Source: CAZSRX01 sp964609675 [NCBI: uncultured Bacteroidota bacterium]
GTDB taxonomy: Bacteria; CLD3; SB21
DNA length: 64,000 nucleotides
Assembly (NCBI GenBank): GCA_964609675.1
Contig: CAZSRX010000008.1
Span: 1-64,000, forward strand
Direction: 5' to 3'
Shown: one piece after another, positions 32,582-42,028 of the stretch
Numbering within the stretch: the first letter of the stretch is position 1
Layout: every line of letters begins with the position of its first letter
Program-made: the position numbers and the translations under genes
Notes under the pieces: model-generated
What the model was told of the DNA's origin: nothing
Seen by the model: only the letters and a program-made list of their open reading frames with translations
The model's database searches: none

Positions 32582-34462
32582 ATGACGGATACCGCTGAAA
32601 TAACCAAAACCATTACCCGGGATGATATCCGCAACATCGCGATCATCGCGCATGTGGATCACGGTAAGACCACGCTGGTGGACCGTATGCTCCAGCAGAG
32701 CGGCACGGAACGGGAAAGTCTGAAAATCACGGAGCGGGTGATGGATTCCAACGACCTCGAACGCGAGCGCGGTATCACGATTCTCGCCAAGAATACCTCC
32801 GTGCATTACAAAGGCGTCAAGATTAATATCGTGGATACGCCGGGCCACGCAGACTTCGGCGGCGAGGTGGAACGCATCCTGAAAATGGTGGACGGCGTAC
32901 TGCTGCTGGTGGACGCGTTCGACGGCCCGATGCCTCAAACCAAGTTCGTCCTGCGCAAATCGCTGGCCTTAAACCTGACGCCGATCGTTGTCATCAATAA
33001 AATCGACCGTCCCGACGCGCGCCCGCATCAGGTGCTCGACGAGGTGTTCAGCTTATTCCTCGAACTCGGCGCGAATGACGAGCAATTGGACTTTGCGACC
33101 GTTTACGCTTCGGCCAAGCATGGGGTGGCGATGCGCGAAATCGACGACGACAGCGCAACATTACAGCCTCTGTTTGAGACGATCATCGAGCGCGTGCCGA
33201 AACCCCTCGGCGACCGGTTCTCCCCCTTTCAGCTGCTGGTGGCGAATATCGATTACTCCGATTTCCTCGGGCGCATCGCTATCGGACGCATCACGCGCGG
33301 CGCGGTGGGCGTCAATCAGCCGGTCACCGTGATTAAAAAAGACGGCGCGACTTATAACAGCAAAGTCGTCAAACTGTACCGTTTTGAACGGTTGCAGCGC
33401 CAGGAAACCGAACACGCCTACGCCGGCGAGATTGTCGCCATCGCGGGCATCGAAGAAATCGAAATCGGCGAAACCATCAGCGACCCGAATCATCCCGAAC
33501 CGCTCGATCCGATTCATGTGGACGAACCGACAATCAGCATGAATTTCATCGTCAACAACTCGCCGTTTGCCGGGCAGGAAGGCAAATTCGTCACCTCCCG
33601 TCATCTGCGCGAGCGCCTCTACAAAGAAACGCTTTCCAATCTCGCCCTGCGCGTCGAAGACACCGACAGCATGGACACGCTCAAGGTTTCCGGACGCGGC
33701 GAATTGCATCTGTGCATACTCATCGAGACCATGCGCCGCGAGGGCTATGAATTCCAGGTGTCGCGACCCGAAGTGATCATGAAGAAAGTGGACGGCCAGT
33801 GGCATGAACCCGTCGAACACCTGATGATCGACGTCCCTGAGGATTATATGGGCGTGGTCATTGAGAAACTCGGCAAGCGTAAGGCGGAAATGAAAAATCT
33901 GGTTCATCTGGAGCATCATCAGGTGCGCATGGAATTTCTCATTCCAGCGCGCGGGCTCATTGGGTACCGCAGTGAATTCCTCACCGACACCCGCGGCACC
34001 GGTGTGATGCATCACGTGTTTTACGATTACGCGCCGTTTAAAGGCGAACTGCCCGGGCGCACAACCGGCGTCATGATCTCCATGGAAGCCACCGAGACCG
34101 TCGCCTACGCCATGTGGAACCTGCAGGAACGCGGACGGTTGATCGTTCCGCCTCAGGTTAAAGTTTACGAAGGCATGATTGTCGGCGAACATTCGCGGGA
34201 GAATGATATCGTGGTCAACGTCGGCAAGGGCAAGAAACTTACCAACATGCGCGCTTCCGGTTCCGACGAAGCCGTGCGGCTGGATCCGATTCGGCCCATG
34301 AGTCTCGAGGAATACATCGGCTTCATCAACGACGATGAACTGGTGGAAATCACGCCGCTCAGCCTGCGTCTCCGGAAAAAAATACTTAAAGAACCCGATC
34401 GCCGGAAAGCAGAACGTAAAATCCGCAATCTTGCCCAGCAGGAAAACACCAATCAGGAATAA
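32582..34462 (+). CDS. typA: Translational GTPase TypA/BipA
   Basis: A 626-aa ribosome-associated GTPase of the elongation-factor family that helps 50S assembly and stress adaptation. The G domain shows AHVDHGKT (23-30), the switch with [15 protein letters not shown] and [10 protein letters not shown]. Two beta-barrel and EF-G-like domains follow, then the TypA-specific C-terminal domain ([39 protein letters not shown]), which separates it from EF-G and LepA. Length is typical. A promoter-like sequence lies 41 nt upstream, and ffh starts 14 bp after the stop. Confidence 0.97.
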   Translation: MTDTAEITKTITRDDIRNIAIIAHVDHGKTTLVDRMLQQSGTERESLKITERVMDSNDLERERGITILAKNTSVHYKGVKINIVDTPGHADFGGEVERILKMVDGVLLLVDAFDGPMPQTKFVLRKSLALNLTPIVVINKIDRPDARPHQVLDEVFSLFLELGANDEQLDFATVYASAKHGVAMREIDDDSATLQPLFETIIERVPKPLGDRFSPFQLLVANIDYSDFLGRIAIGRITRGAVGVNQPVTVIKKDGATYNSKVVKLYRFERLQRQETEHAYAGEIVAIAGIEEIEIGETISDPNHPEPLDPIHVDEPTISMNFIVNNSPFAGQEGKFVTSRHLRERLYKETLSNLALRVEDTDSMDTLKVSGRGELHLCILIETMRREGYEFQVSRPEVIMKKVDGQWHEPVEHLMIDVPEDYMGVVIEKLGKRKAEMKNLVHLEHHQVRMEFLIPARGLIGYRSEFLTDTRGTGVMHHVFYDYAPFKGELPGRTTGVMISMEATETVAYAMWNLQERGRLIVPPQVKVYEGMIVGEHSRENDIVVNVGKGKKLTNMRASGSDEAVRLDPIRPMSLEEYIGFINDDELVEITPLSLRLRKKILKEPDRRKAERKIRNLAQQENTNQE

Positions 34463-34476
34463 TTCAAGTATCCATC

Positions 34477-35814
34477 ATGTTTAACGACCTGACCAGTAAA
34501 CTCGAAAACGTATTCCGCAAACTCAGCGGCCGCGCGGTCCTCAGCGAAAAGAACATTCAGGATGCCTTGCAGGAAATCCGGATAGCTCTGCTGGAAGCCG
34601 ACGTCAATTACAAGGTCGTCAAAGCCTTCATAGACAAAGCCACGGAGAAAGCGCTCGGCCAGGACGTGCTGAAGAGCGTGAGCCCCACGCAGCAGATGGT
34701 CAAAGTCGTGTACGACGAACTGGTGGATACTCTCGGCGGCCAGAACGCCCCGCTGCGTTTCGGCGGCCTGCCGCCCAGCGTGATTATGGTTGTCGGCCTT
34801 CAGGGCTCCGGCAAGACCACGTTTTGCGGCAAGCTCGCGCGGTATCTCATTAAAAAAGGCAAACGTCCCCTGCTCGTCGCCGCCGACGTCTATCGTCCGG
34901 CCGCAGCCGAACAACTAAAAATTCTTGGCGAGTCGCTGGAACTGCGGACGTTCACGCCGGAACAGGCTCAAAGCAACGATCCGGTTGCTATCTGTTTCGA
35001 GTCCATTACTTTTGCGCGTCAGCACAGCTGCGACGTGGCGATTCTGGACACCGCCGGACGCCTCCACATTGACGAAACCCTGATGCAGGAAATCCGCCGA
35101 ATCAAGGAACGGACCAAACCGAACGAAATTCTGTTTGTCGCGGACGGCATGACCGGCCAGGATGCCGTGAATACCGCCAAAGTCTTCGCGGATCAAATGG
35201 ATTTTGACGGCGTGGTGCTCACCAAATTAGACGGCGACGCGCGCGGCGGCGCAGCGCTTTCCATCCGCAGCGTTACCGGCAAGCCGATCAAGTTCATCGG
35301 CACCGGCGAAAAACTCGATGCCCTTGAGGAATTCCATCCCGATCGTATGGCCTCCCGCATTCTTGGCATGGGCGATATTGTCTCACTCGTCGAGAAAGCT
35401 CAGGAAACCATCGACATGGAAAAAGCCCGAGCCCTCGAGGAAAAATTCCTTAAAAACGAATTCAACTTAGAGGACTTTGCCGAACAACTTAAACAAATCA
35501 AAAAGCTCGGTTCCCTGGAGAGCATTCTGGGGATGATTCCCGGCATCGGCAGTAAAATCCGTAACCTGAATATTGACGATAAAACCCTTCTGCATATGCA
35601 GGCCATAGTATCGTCCATGACGCCGCAGGAACGCCATCGGCCTCAAATCATTGACGGACGCCGAAGACTGCGTATCGCCCGGGGCAGCGGCACCTCCGTC
35701 CAGGAAGTCAACCGCCTGCTCAAGCAGTTCTCCGACATGCAGAAAATGATGAAAAAGATGGGAAAACTGAATCCGGCCGAGATTATGCGGATGATGCAAT
35801 CCGGTATGCGGTAA
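34477..35814 (+). CDS. ffh: Signal recognition particle GTPase Ffh
   Basis: A 445-aa SRP54 homologue that binds 4.5S RNA and signal sequences on ribosomes and delivers them to FtsY. The N domain helical bundle (about 1-90), G domain with GLQGSGKTT (107-115), DTAGR and TKLDGDARGGAAL, and the Met-rich M domain (from about 320, ending in KMMKKMGKLNPAEIMRMMQSGMR-type sequence) are all present. It heads the classic ffh-rpsP-khpA-rimM-trmD-rplS neighbourhood. Confidence 0.97.
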   Translation: MFNDLTSKLENVFRKLSGRAVLSEKNIQDALQEIRIALLEADVNYKVVKAFIDKATEKALGQDVLKSVSPTQQMVKVVYDELVDTLGGQNAPLRFGGLPPSVIMVVGLQGSGKTTFCGKLARYLIKKGKRPLLVAADVYRPAAAEQLKILGESLELRTFTPEQAQSNDPVAICFESITFARQHSCDVAILDTAGRLHIDETLMQEIRRIKERTKPNEILFVADGMTGQDAVNTAKVFADQMDFDGVVLTKLDGDARGGAALSIRSVTGKPIKFIGTGEKLDALEEFHPDRMASRILGMGDIVSLVEKAQETIDMEKARALEEKFLKNEFNLEDFAEQLKQIKKLGSLESILGMIPGIGSKIRNLNIDDKTLLHMQAIVSSMTPQERHRPQIIDGRRRLRIARGSGTSVQEVNRLLKQFSDMQKMMKKMGKLNPAEIMRMMQSGMR

Positions 35815-35833
35815 AAAGCCTTGTAAAAAAAAA

Positions 35834-35862
35834 TTGATTATAAGTAAAATTTTAAATAAATT
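35834..35862 (+). promoter_or_regulatory. Possible internal promoter before rpsP
   Basis: TTGATT (35834-35839), 17-nt spacer, TAAATT (35857-35862) in the very AT-rich 96-bp gap after ffh. It would let the ribosomal genes be made independently of ffh. Chance match is possible in such AT-rich DNA. Confidence 0.4.
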
Positions 35863-35910
35863 TATTATTAATAAAATACTATAAACCAATTAAACGGGAG
35901 GTATTTGAAC

Positions 35911-36318
35911 TTGGTTAAACTCAGAATGCAAAGGGCTGGAAAGACGAATCGGCCGTTTTACAAAATAGTGGCGGCCCACAGCACCCGGAAACGGGACGGC
36001 GATTTTATAGAAAAAATCGGTACGTATAACACACTCACCGTGCCGGCCACTGTGGTTGTTGACGAAACCAAAGCGCTGAAATGGCTGCAGAAAGGCGCCC
36101 AGCCTACGGAAACTGTCCGCAGCATACTCCGTAAACTCGGCGTGCTCCACCGCGCCCGCCTGATTGCGCGCAAGCTGTCGCCCGAGCAGATTCAGACTGA
36201 AATGGATAACTGGAAAATGAAGCAGGCGGCCAAAGCGGAAGCCAAACGCGTTAAGAAAACCAAGGCCATCAAGAAGAAAACCGAAAAACCGGCTGATGCC
36301 GCACCGGCGGAGGCTTGA
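35911..36318 (+). CDS. rpsP: 30S ribosomal protein S16
   Basis: S16, 135 aa, a component of the 30S body. The conserved core is VKLRMQRAGKTNRPFYKIV with GTYNT and the region to about residue 80. I start it at TTG 35911: the GGGAGGT site at 35896-35902 is 8 nt upstream, whereas the other in-frame TTG at 35905 would be only 2 nt away, and the family N-terminus is MVKLR. A Lys/Ala-rich C-terminal tail of about 50 residues extends beyond the core, as is common in FCB bacteria. Confidence 0.95.
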   Translation: MVKLRMQRAGKTNRPFYKIVAAHSTRKRDGDFIEKIGTYNTLTVPATVVVDETKALKWLQKGAQPTETVRSILRKLGVLHRARLIARKLSPEQIQTEMDNWKMKQAAKAEAKRVKKTKAIKKKTEKPADAAPAEA

Positions 36319-36385
36319 TTATTTACCTATGGCGATGAACCTTAACGGAACCTGAACATCTAACCCAAACGCGGGAGGAATGGCG

Positions 36386-36616
36386 ATGCAGAACTTCATC
36401 GAATTCATCGTGAAACATCTGGTTGATAAACCCGAAGAAGTGACCGTAAAGGAAGTAGAGGGCGAACGGGTTACGGTTTACGAACTGAGGGTCGGTCACG
36501 GCGATCTCGGCAAGGTCATCGGACGGCGCGGACAAAACGCTAAAGCTCTCCGAACGCTGCTTTCAGCCGCGGCTGCGCGCTCGGGAAAACGGAGCGTCCT
36601 TGAAATCCTGGAATAA
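36386..36616 (+). CDS. khpA: KH-domain RNA-binding protein KhpA
   Basis: A 76-aa single-KH-domain protein (YlqC family) that binds RNA, often with KhpB, and affects cell size and mRNA in Gram-positive models. The core GDLGKVIGRRGQNAKALRTLL carries the GxxG loop (GRRG). I choose the second in-frame ATG (36386) because GGAGG at 36374-36378 is 7 nt upstream; the first ATG is only 1-2 nt from that site. It sits between rpsP and rimM as in many bacteria. Confidence 0.94.
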   Translation: MQNFIEFIVKHLVDKPEEVTVKEVEGERVTVYELRVGHGDLGKVIGRRGQNAKALRTLLSAAAARSGKRSVLEILE

Positions 36617-36708
36617 CTTTCCGGAGCGGCGGGCCTTGCGACATTCGCTCGCCCAACCGCTGATAGCCTTTTCAAACCTGTCGGGCCGACGGTATAGGAA
36701 ATGGTAAC

Positions 36709-37233
36709 GTGACATTATACCGTATCGCCAAAATCCTGAAGAGTCACGGCGTCCGGGGTGAACTGAAAATACTGCCTCTGACGCCTTATTTATCGGCTAT
36801 CGATACCGAAGCCGAGTTTTATCTGGAATGCGGAAACCGGACAACCAGGCCCGTCCGCATCCGCAACCTGAACCAGCAGGCCACAATGACTCTTTTAGAG
36901 TTATCCGGAGTGGAAAGCCGCGAAGAAGCCGACGCGCTCAAAGACTGCTATCTGTGCGCGTATAAAGAGCAACTGCCGGCATTATCGGCGGATGAATATT
37001 ATGTGTACGAACTGGTTGGTTGCCGGGTCACGGATACCTCCGGTCAATTACTGGGTACCGCGGCCGAAATACAATCCGGCACGGCGCAGGACCTGATGGT
37101 TGTCACCACGCCGGAAAATAAAACATTTTCAGTGCCTCTGGTCAGGGCCTTTATAAAAAAAATCGACATGGAAAAAAAAATGATTATCATTGAACCCATA
37201 CCCGGATTGCTGAGCGAACCGGAAACGGCATAA
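36709..37233 (+). CDS. rimM: Ribosome maturation factor RimM
   Basis: RimM, 174 aa, assists assembly of the 30S head and binds S19. The N-terminal domain (about 1-85) begins with RIAKILKSHGVRGELKI, the family signature. The C-terminal PRC-barrel (about 92-170) includes YYVYELVGCRV and VPLVRAFIKKID. The start codon is GTG with AGGAA upstream. It lies 92 bp after khpA and just before trmD. Confidence 0.95.
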   Translation: MTLYRIAKILKSHGVRGELKILPLTPYLSAIDTEAEFYLECGNRTTRPVRIRNLNQQATMTLLELSGVESREEADALKDCYLCAYKEQLPALSADEYYVYELVGCRVTDTSGQLLGTAAEIQSGTAQDLMVVTTPENKTFSVPLVRAFIKKIDMEKKMIIIEPIPGLLSEPETA

Positions 37234-37251
37234 ACCAATTCTTGCGTGCGT

Positions 37252-37968
37252 ATGAAAATTGATGTCATCACCGCTTTCCCTAAACTGATCACGGACATAG
37301 CCCGCTACAGCATGCTTGCCCGGGCGATTCGTCAGGACCTGGTGCGCTTAGACGCTCATGACCTGCGCGATTATACGGAAGACAGGCACCGGACAATCGA
37401 TGACACGCCCTACGGCGGCGGCGGGGGCATGATTCTGAAGCCGGAACCGGTGTTTCTTTGCGTGGAGCATCTTTTTGAACTGCCGCCGCTTCAGGCGCAC
37501 GACCACATCCGTCCGCACCTGCCGCCGGACACCGAAGTGCTGCTGATGACCCCTAAAGGCGAAACGTTTTCACAGAAACTCGCAACCGAACTGTCGCTAA
37601 AACAGCGGCTGGTTTTCGTCTGCGGTCATTATAAGGGCATCGACGAACGCGTGGCCGAAAAATTAATTACCCGTTTTGTCTCCATCGGCGATTTCGTAAG
37701 CACCGGCGGCGAACTGCCCGCTATGCTCATGATTGACGCCATCGTACGGCTGATTCCCGGCGTTCTGCACGACTCCGAATCCGCCCTTACGGACTCCTTT
37801 CAGGATGACCGGCTGGATTGCGCCTATTATACCCGTCCTGAAAATTTTCGTGGCATGTTTGTCCCAAATGTATTATTATCCGGCAACCATCAGGAAATCA
37901 AAACCTGGCGGGAAGAACAGAAATGGCAATTAACCCGAAAGTACCGGCCGGATATTATACCGGCTTAA
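37252..37968 (+). CDS. trmD: tRNA (guanine-37-N1)-methyltransferase
   Basis: TrmD, 238 aa, a SPOUT-class enzyme that methylates G37 next to the anticodon to prevent frameshifting. Signature segments: KIDVITAFP at the N-terminus, DDTPYGGGGGMILKPEP (about 48-64), the trefoil-knot loop VCGHYKGIDERV (about 123-134) and ISIGDFVSTGGELPAM-type sequence. ATG 37252 is chosen over an in-frame GTG two codons earlier because it matches the family N-terminus; neither has a strong ribosome-binding site. Confidence 0.96.
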   Translation: MKIDVITAFPKLITDIARYSMLARAIRQDLVRLDAHDLRDYTEDRHRTIDDTPYGGGGGMILKPEPVFLCVEHLFELPPLQAHDHIRPHLPPDTEVLLMTPKGETFSQKLATELSLKQRLVFVCGHYKGIDERVAEKLITRFVSIGDFVSTGGELPAMLMIDAIVRLIPGVLHDSESALTDSFQDDRLDCAYYTRPENFRGMFVPNVLLSGNHQEIKTWREEQKWQLTRKYRPDIIPA

Positions 37969-38012
37969 ACCAACGGCTATGTTAAAATAATTACCATAAG
38001 GAGATACGATCT

Positions 38013-38396
38013 ATGAACAAGGTTGATGTGCTTACCGCTTACCAGCTGCGCAACGACATTCCGGATTTCAGTTACGGCGACACGATTGCCGTTCAAATCA
38101 AAGTCATCGAGGGCGACAAGGAACGCCTGCAGACGTTCGAGGGCATTGTGATTCAGAAACGCGGCAGCGGTATCCAGGAAACTTTCACCGTACGCAAGAT
38201 TTCCAACGGGGTGGGCGTGGAACGCGTGTTTTTAAAACATTCCCCCCGCATTGCCTCGGTTAAAATCATCAAGAAAGGCCGCGTACGCCGGGCGAAACTC
38301 TATTACCTCCGCGGCCGCAAGGGCAAACACGCCCGCGTATCGGAACTGGTTATACCGGTCACGGAAACTCCCGCGCCGGAAGTCGCCGAAAAATAA
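38013..38396 (+). CDS. rplS: 50S ribosomal protein L19
   Basis: L19, 127 aa, at the 30S-50S interface. Conserved core: [38 protein letters not shown] and VGVERVF. A strong TAAGGAG site precedes the ATG. A perfect terminator follows 25 bp after the stop, closing the ribosomal unit. Confidence 0.96.
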   Translation: MNKVDVLTAYQLRNDIPDFSYGDTIAVQIKVIEGDKERLQTFEGIVIQKRGSGIQETFTVRKISNGVGVERVFLKHSPRIASVKIIKKGRVRRAKLYYLRGRKGKHARVSELVIPVTETPAPEVAEK

Positions 38397-38420
38397 CCGC
38401 ATTTATCTGCGAATGGAAAC

Positions 38421-38451
38421 AAGGGTATGTTTAGTCATACCCTTTTTTTTT
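38421..38451 (+). terminator. Terminator after rplS
   Basis: A 9-bp stem (38421-38429 with 38436-38444, AAGGGTATG/CATACCCTT), 6-nt loop, followed by eight or nine T residues. Confidence 0.92.
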
Positions 38452-38527
38452 CGCAACCGTTTTGGCGGCGGGCACGGCAACACTTGTTCCGGCTCTCATT
38501 GACCTATTATCAAAAGGCGAATCAAGC

Positions 38528-39373
38528 ATGTCGGCAATTCCTCTGCGGGCTTATATCGGCATCACCCGTCCTGTTAACGTGATAATGACCATGCTTTCGG
38601 TCGTTGTAATGATTTATATATCCGTGCACCGCATCGATGACGCCTGGCTGATCCCGGCGTTTCTGGCTGCCGTTTCAGCCGGTTTGATCTGCGCGGGCGC
38701 CAATGTCATCAATGATTATTACGATGTGGATATTGACCGCATCAACCGGCCCGGCCGGCCCCTGGTTACGGGCATTATCAATAAAAAACAGGCGCTGGCC
38801 TACTGGGCACTTCTTTCGCTCATCGGTGTTTTCCTGAACGCTTTTATCCATATCGTCTGTCTGTCCATCGCCGCGGGAACGGTAGGCATCCTCTGGATAT
38901 ACAGCCGTTGGCTCAAACAAACCACTCTGTGGGGCAATCTTACCGTCAGCGCCGTTACCGGGCTGACGTTCCTTTATGCCGGCGCCGCTGTCGGCATCTG
39001 GCAACCCGTTGTTTTGCCCGCTCTCTTTGCCTTTCTGATACATCTGGCGCGGGAAATCCTTAAAGACATTGAGGACGTACCCGGCGACCGCGCCCAGAAC
39101 GCAAGAACCTTTCCGATTGTTTACGGCGAACGCGCTTCGAAACTTTTAGTTACGGCTTCTTTGATGATCTTAATTCTTGCAACTATTCTGGCCTGGATTA
39201 TGGATTTTTACGGGCAGCTATTTATTTATATTCTTGCTGGCAGTGTGTATCCCGCTCTGGGATATGTGATGTGGGCCGTCTGGAACACTCAGGCAACGAA
39301 ACCCTGGCGCCGGTCGGGCAATGTGCTCAAATTATGCATGGCGTTGGGTTTGGCCGCCATCTACTTTGGTTAA
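38528..39373 (+). CDS. UbiA-family prenyltransferase (geranylgeranylglycerol-phosphate transferase-like)
   Basis: A 281-aa membrane prenyltransferase with about eight or nine helices. The two Asp-rich motifs are NDYYDVDIDRINRPGRPL (about 62-79) and REILKDIEDVPGD (about 176-188), which bind the prenyl diphosphate through Mg. The pattern resembles the archaeal-type digeranylgeranylglyceryl-phosphate synthase group that is common in Bacteroidetes, rather than UbiA or MenA, but the acceptor is not proven. Start: ATG 38528 with AAAAGGCGA upstream; an in-frame ATG 22 codons earlier overlaps no signal and is less likely. Confidence 0.88.
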   Translation: MSAIPLRAYIGITRPVNVIMTMLSVVVMIYISVHRIDDAWLIPAFLAAVSAGLICAGANVINDYYDVDIDRINRPGRPLVTGIINKKQALAYWALLSLIGVFLNAFIHIVCLSIAAGTVGILWIYSRWLKQTTLWGNLTVSAVTGLTFLYAGAAVGIWQPVVLPALFAFLIHLAREILKDIEDVPGDRAQNARTFPIVYGERASKLLVTASLMILILATILAWIMDFYGQLFIYILAGSVYPALGYVMWAVWNTQATKPWRRSGNVLKLCMALGLAAIYFG

Positions 39374-39496
39374 TCCGTCGGATACCGGTTTTTTTAACGG
39401 AAAAAAAATATCGGCAAGAGAATAAAAAATATTGAAACTGCCATTGATTTTTACTAACTTGAAATGATTTTTTAAAAAGGCGTGTATCGATTGATC

Positions 39497-40195
39497 ATGA
39501 ATACCGCTCTTGTAACCGGCGCCAGTGAAGGCATTGGCGCGGCCTTAACGGCGCGGCTGATTGAAAACGATTTTCATGTTTTCGCAATCGCACGTTCCGC
39601 GCAGAAGCTGGATAAACTGAAACAGTCGCTGAATTCCGGCCGGCTTACCACCGTTTCCTGCGATCTTCGCGATCGCAGCAGGATCGCCGAAGTCATGGCC
39701 GGTCTGGCGCAGACGGAAGTGACTCTGGACATACTGGTAAACAACGCGGGAGTCGGTTATTTCAAGCCGCTGCTTGGTATGCCTTATGATCAATGGAATG
39801 AAACGCTGGAGGTGAATCTGACCGGGGCGTTTCTGATAACTCAGGCGGCGTACCCTTTGATGCAGCGCAGCGCGAAACCGCACATTTTTAATATTTGCTC
39901 GACGGCGAGCAGGAAGGGCTTTATGAACTGCGGCGCTTACAGCGCATCCAAATTCGGTTTACTGGGCTTTACCGAAGTTCTTAGGGAAGAACTCCGGCCT
40001 TCAGGCGTTAAAGTTACGGCGGTTATTCCCGGCGCTGTTAATACGGATTTCTGGTCCAAAGCCGGAGGCGCTTTTGACCGCCGCCAAATGCTCAGTCCGG
40101 ACGCGATAGCCCAGGCGATAATAAATGTCTACGGACAGGATATCCATACGACCACGGAAGAAATTATCATCAAACCATCTCACGGCGATTTTTAA
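39497..40195 (+). CDS. Short-chain dehydrogenase/reductase
   Basis: A 232-aa classical SDR. TGASEGIG (7-14) binds the NAD(P) cofactor, NNAG is at 82-85, and the catalytic residues are S135, Y148 and K152 (YSASK). The catalytic region keeps the family spacing. The Arg at the end of beta 2 (IARSAQKL) favours NADPH. The physiological substrate is unknown. I start at ATG 39497 by homology; a GTG 5 codons upstream sits closer to the AAAAAGG site and remains possible. Confidence 0.9.
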   Translation: MNTALVTGASEGIGAALTARLIENDFHVFAIARSAQKLDKLKQSLNSGRLTTVSCDLRDRSRIAEVMAGLAQTEVTLDILVNNAGVGYFKPLLGMPYDQWNETLEVNLTGAFLITQAAYPLMQRSAKPHIFNICSTASRKGFMNCGAYSASKFGLLGFTEVLREELRPSGVKVTAVIPGAVNTDFWSKAGGAFDRRQMLSPDAIAQAIINVYGQDIHTTTEEIIIKPSHGDF

Positions 40196-40213
40196 GGATT
40201 AACGAATACCGCT

Positions 40214-41203
40214 ATGATCATACCCAAACGCACCGAAGCAACACCTCCGGAAATGGAAGATAAAAAAACCAAGGTACTGGTCGTCGATGACGATGAGGAC
40301 GGGCTGTATATACTCAAGCTTCTGCTGACCAAGATGAAATATGAAGTGCACACGGCCAAGGACGGCGAGGAGGCGCTCGAAAAAGCCGAAATGCTGGTGC
40401 CGGATATAATCCTGCTCGACGTCATGATGCCCAAACTCAACGGGTTTGAAGTCTGTAAGCGCGTCAAACAATCACCTGAGGGCATGTATATTCCTATCAT
40501 CCTGCTCACCGCAAAAAGCGAACTCACCAGTAAAATTGAAGGTCTGGACTGCGGCGCCGACGAATATCTCACCAAGCCGTACGACATGCACGAGCTCACC
40601 GCGCGCATCCGCTCCATGCTGCGGATTAAGCTGCTTAATGATTCCCTGCGCAACGCCAACAAGCAACTGGAGGCGCTGTCCATCACCGATGATCTGACCA
40701 AATTGTATAATCGGCGCTATATCAACAAGAAACTGGACGACGAGTTCCGCCGCGCCACGCGTTACAAACATCCGCTGTCCTGCCTGATGTTCGACGCCGA
40801 TCATTTCAAGAGCGTCAATGACACCTACGGGCATGCTTTCGGGGACCTGGTGCTCAAAGACATTGCGGCCATTATTCTTGAAACCGCGCGTGAAGTGGAC
40901 GTTTGCGGACGCTTCGGCGGCGAAGAATTCATCGCCATTCTGCCGGATACCGACCTGGACCGGGCGTTCATTGTGGCCGACCGTATCCGAAAGAAAGTCG
41001 AATCCCATGAGTTCACCTTCGACACTACCACGATTCACAAAACCGTCAGTATCGGTATCGCCTCCATTCCCGACGACCTGATCAAAGATGAATTCCAGCT
41101 GGTGGAATGGGCGGATATCGCGATGTACGCGGCCAAATCCCAGGGACGAAACCGCGTTATCAAATATGTGGATACCGAAGAGTACCGGAAGCACAAAGCA
41201 TGA
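40214..41203 (+). CDS. PleD-like response regulator diguanylate cyclase
   Basis: A 329-aa two-domain signalling protein. The receiver domain (about 19-138) has the acidic pocket DDDED, phosphoacceptor D69 in LLDVMMPK, and the Lys of LTKP (121). A short helical linker leads to the GGDEF domain (about 160-320) with DDLTKLYNRR and the active site GGEEF (235-239). An RxxD inhibitory site (R226-D229) lies 5 residues before it, so the product cyclic di-GMP should feed back. Phosphorylation is expected to promote dimerisation and activity. An in-frame ATG at 40253 is an alternative start. Its stop overlaps acyP by 4 nt. Confidence 0.95.
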   Translation: MIIPKRTEATPPEMEDKKTKVLVVDDDEDGLYILKLLLTKMKYEVHTAKDGEEALEKAEMLVPDIILLDVMMPKLNGFEVCKRVKQSPEGMYIPIILLTAKSELTSKIEGLDCGADEYLTKPYDMHELTARIRSMLRIKLLNDSLRNANKQLEALSITDDLTKLYNRRYINKKLDDEFRRATRYKHPLSCLMFDADHFKSVNDTYGHAFGDLVLKDIAAIILETAREVDVCGRFGGEEFIAILPDTDLDRAFIVADRIRKKVESHEFTFDTTTIHKTVSIGIASIPDDLIKDEFQLVEWADIAMYAAKSQGRNRVIKYVDTEEYRKHKA

Positions 41204-41475
41204 ACGCCCGGGCTGAAATCACCGTACGGGGTATGGTTCAGGGCGTGGGCTACCGCTGGTTCGCCGAACGCAAAGCGCAGGAATTGCGTCTCAGCGGCTG
41301 GGTGAAAAATCTGGATAACGGCGATGTGTCGGTCACCGCGGAAGGCGACCGCCAAACGATTGAATTATTTATTGAAAAGCTGAAGAAAGGGCCTTCCACC
41401 GCCGCTGTGACCGATGTTTCCGTACGATGGTTGCCCTTTACCGGAGAGTTAACCTGTTTTTATATTGCGCATTGA
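41200..41475 (+). CDS. acyP: Acylphosphatase
   Basis: A 91-aa acylphosphatase that hydrolyses acyl phosphates such as acetyl phosphate. The phosphate-binding loop VQGVGYRWF holds catalytic R19, and N37 in GWVKN is the other catalytic residue. The ATG at 41200 overlaps the stop of the cyclase gene as ATGA, so the two are coupled; an upstream in-frame ATG inside that gene is not used by homology. Confidence 0.95.
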   Translation: MNARAEITVRGMVQGVGYRWFAERKAQELRLSGWVKNLDNGDVSVTAEGDRQTIELFIEKLKKGPSTAAVTDVSVRWLPFTGELTCFYIAH

Positions 41476-41493
41476 AAACGGAGGCGCCAAACT

Positions 41494-42015
41494 ATGGATC
41501 TTAAAACCGTTATCCGCGAAGTGCCGGATTTTCCGAAACCGGGCATCGGGTTTAAAGACATTACGACGCTGCTCGCGCATCCGCCGGCGTTGCATCAGGT
41601 TACCGAGGAATTCCTCGCGCGTTTCCGTGACGCCAAAGTCGACGCAGTGTTAGGCATAGAATCACGGGGTTTTATATTCGGCGCCATTCTCGCTTACCGC
41701 CTGAACGCCGCTTTTGTTCCGGTGCGGAAACCGGGCAAGCTCCCCGCAGCAACCATTTCCGCTTCGTATGATCTGGAATACGGCACGAACGTATTGCATA
41801 TGCACCAGGACGCCTTGCGAACCGGTCAGCGCGTACTTATTATTGACGACCTGCTCGCGACCGGCGGCACTCTGCAGGCGGCCTGTTCGCTGGCCGCACA
41901 GTTAGGCGCCGTCGTCGGCGGCATCGGCGTGGTCGTGGAACTGGCATTCCTTAAGGGCCGTCAGAAACTGGCGCCCCACCGCGTGGAATCGCTCGTGGTT
42001 TACGAATCCGAATAA
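41494..42015 (+). CDS. apt: Adenine phosphoribosyltransferase
   Basis: Apt, 173 aa, salvages adenine to AMP using PRPP. The family start (IREVPDFPKPGIGFKDITTLL), the ESRGF motif (56-60) and the PRPP-binding loop VLIIDDLLATGGT (about 114-126) are intact. A GGAGG site precedes the ATG. Confidence 0.96.
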   Translation: MDLKTVIREVPDFPKPGIGFKDITTLLAHPPALHQVTEEFLARFRDAKVDAVLGIESRGFIFGAILAYRLNAAFVPVRKPGKLPAATISASYDLEYGTNVLHMHQDALRTGQRVLIIDDLLATGGTLQAACSLAAQLGAVVGGIGVVVELAFLKGRQKLAPHRVESLVVYESE

Positions 42016-42028
42016 AGGACAACCGATA

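Noticed and set aside
33161-34192. 343-codon open frame on the minus strand opposite typA
   Set aside because: Antisense shadow of typA with His/Phe-rich composition and no recognisable motif.
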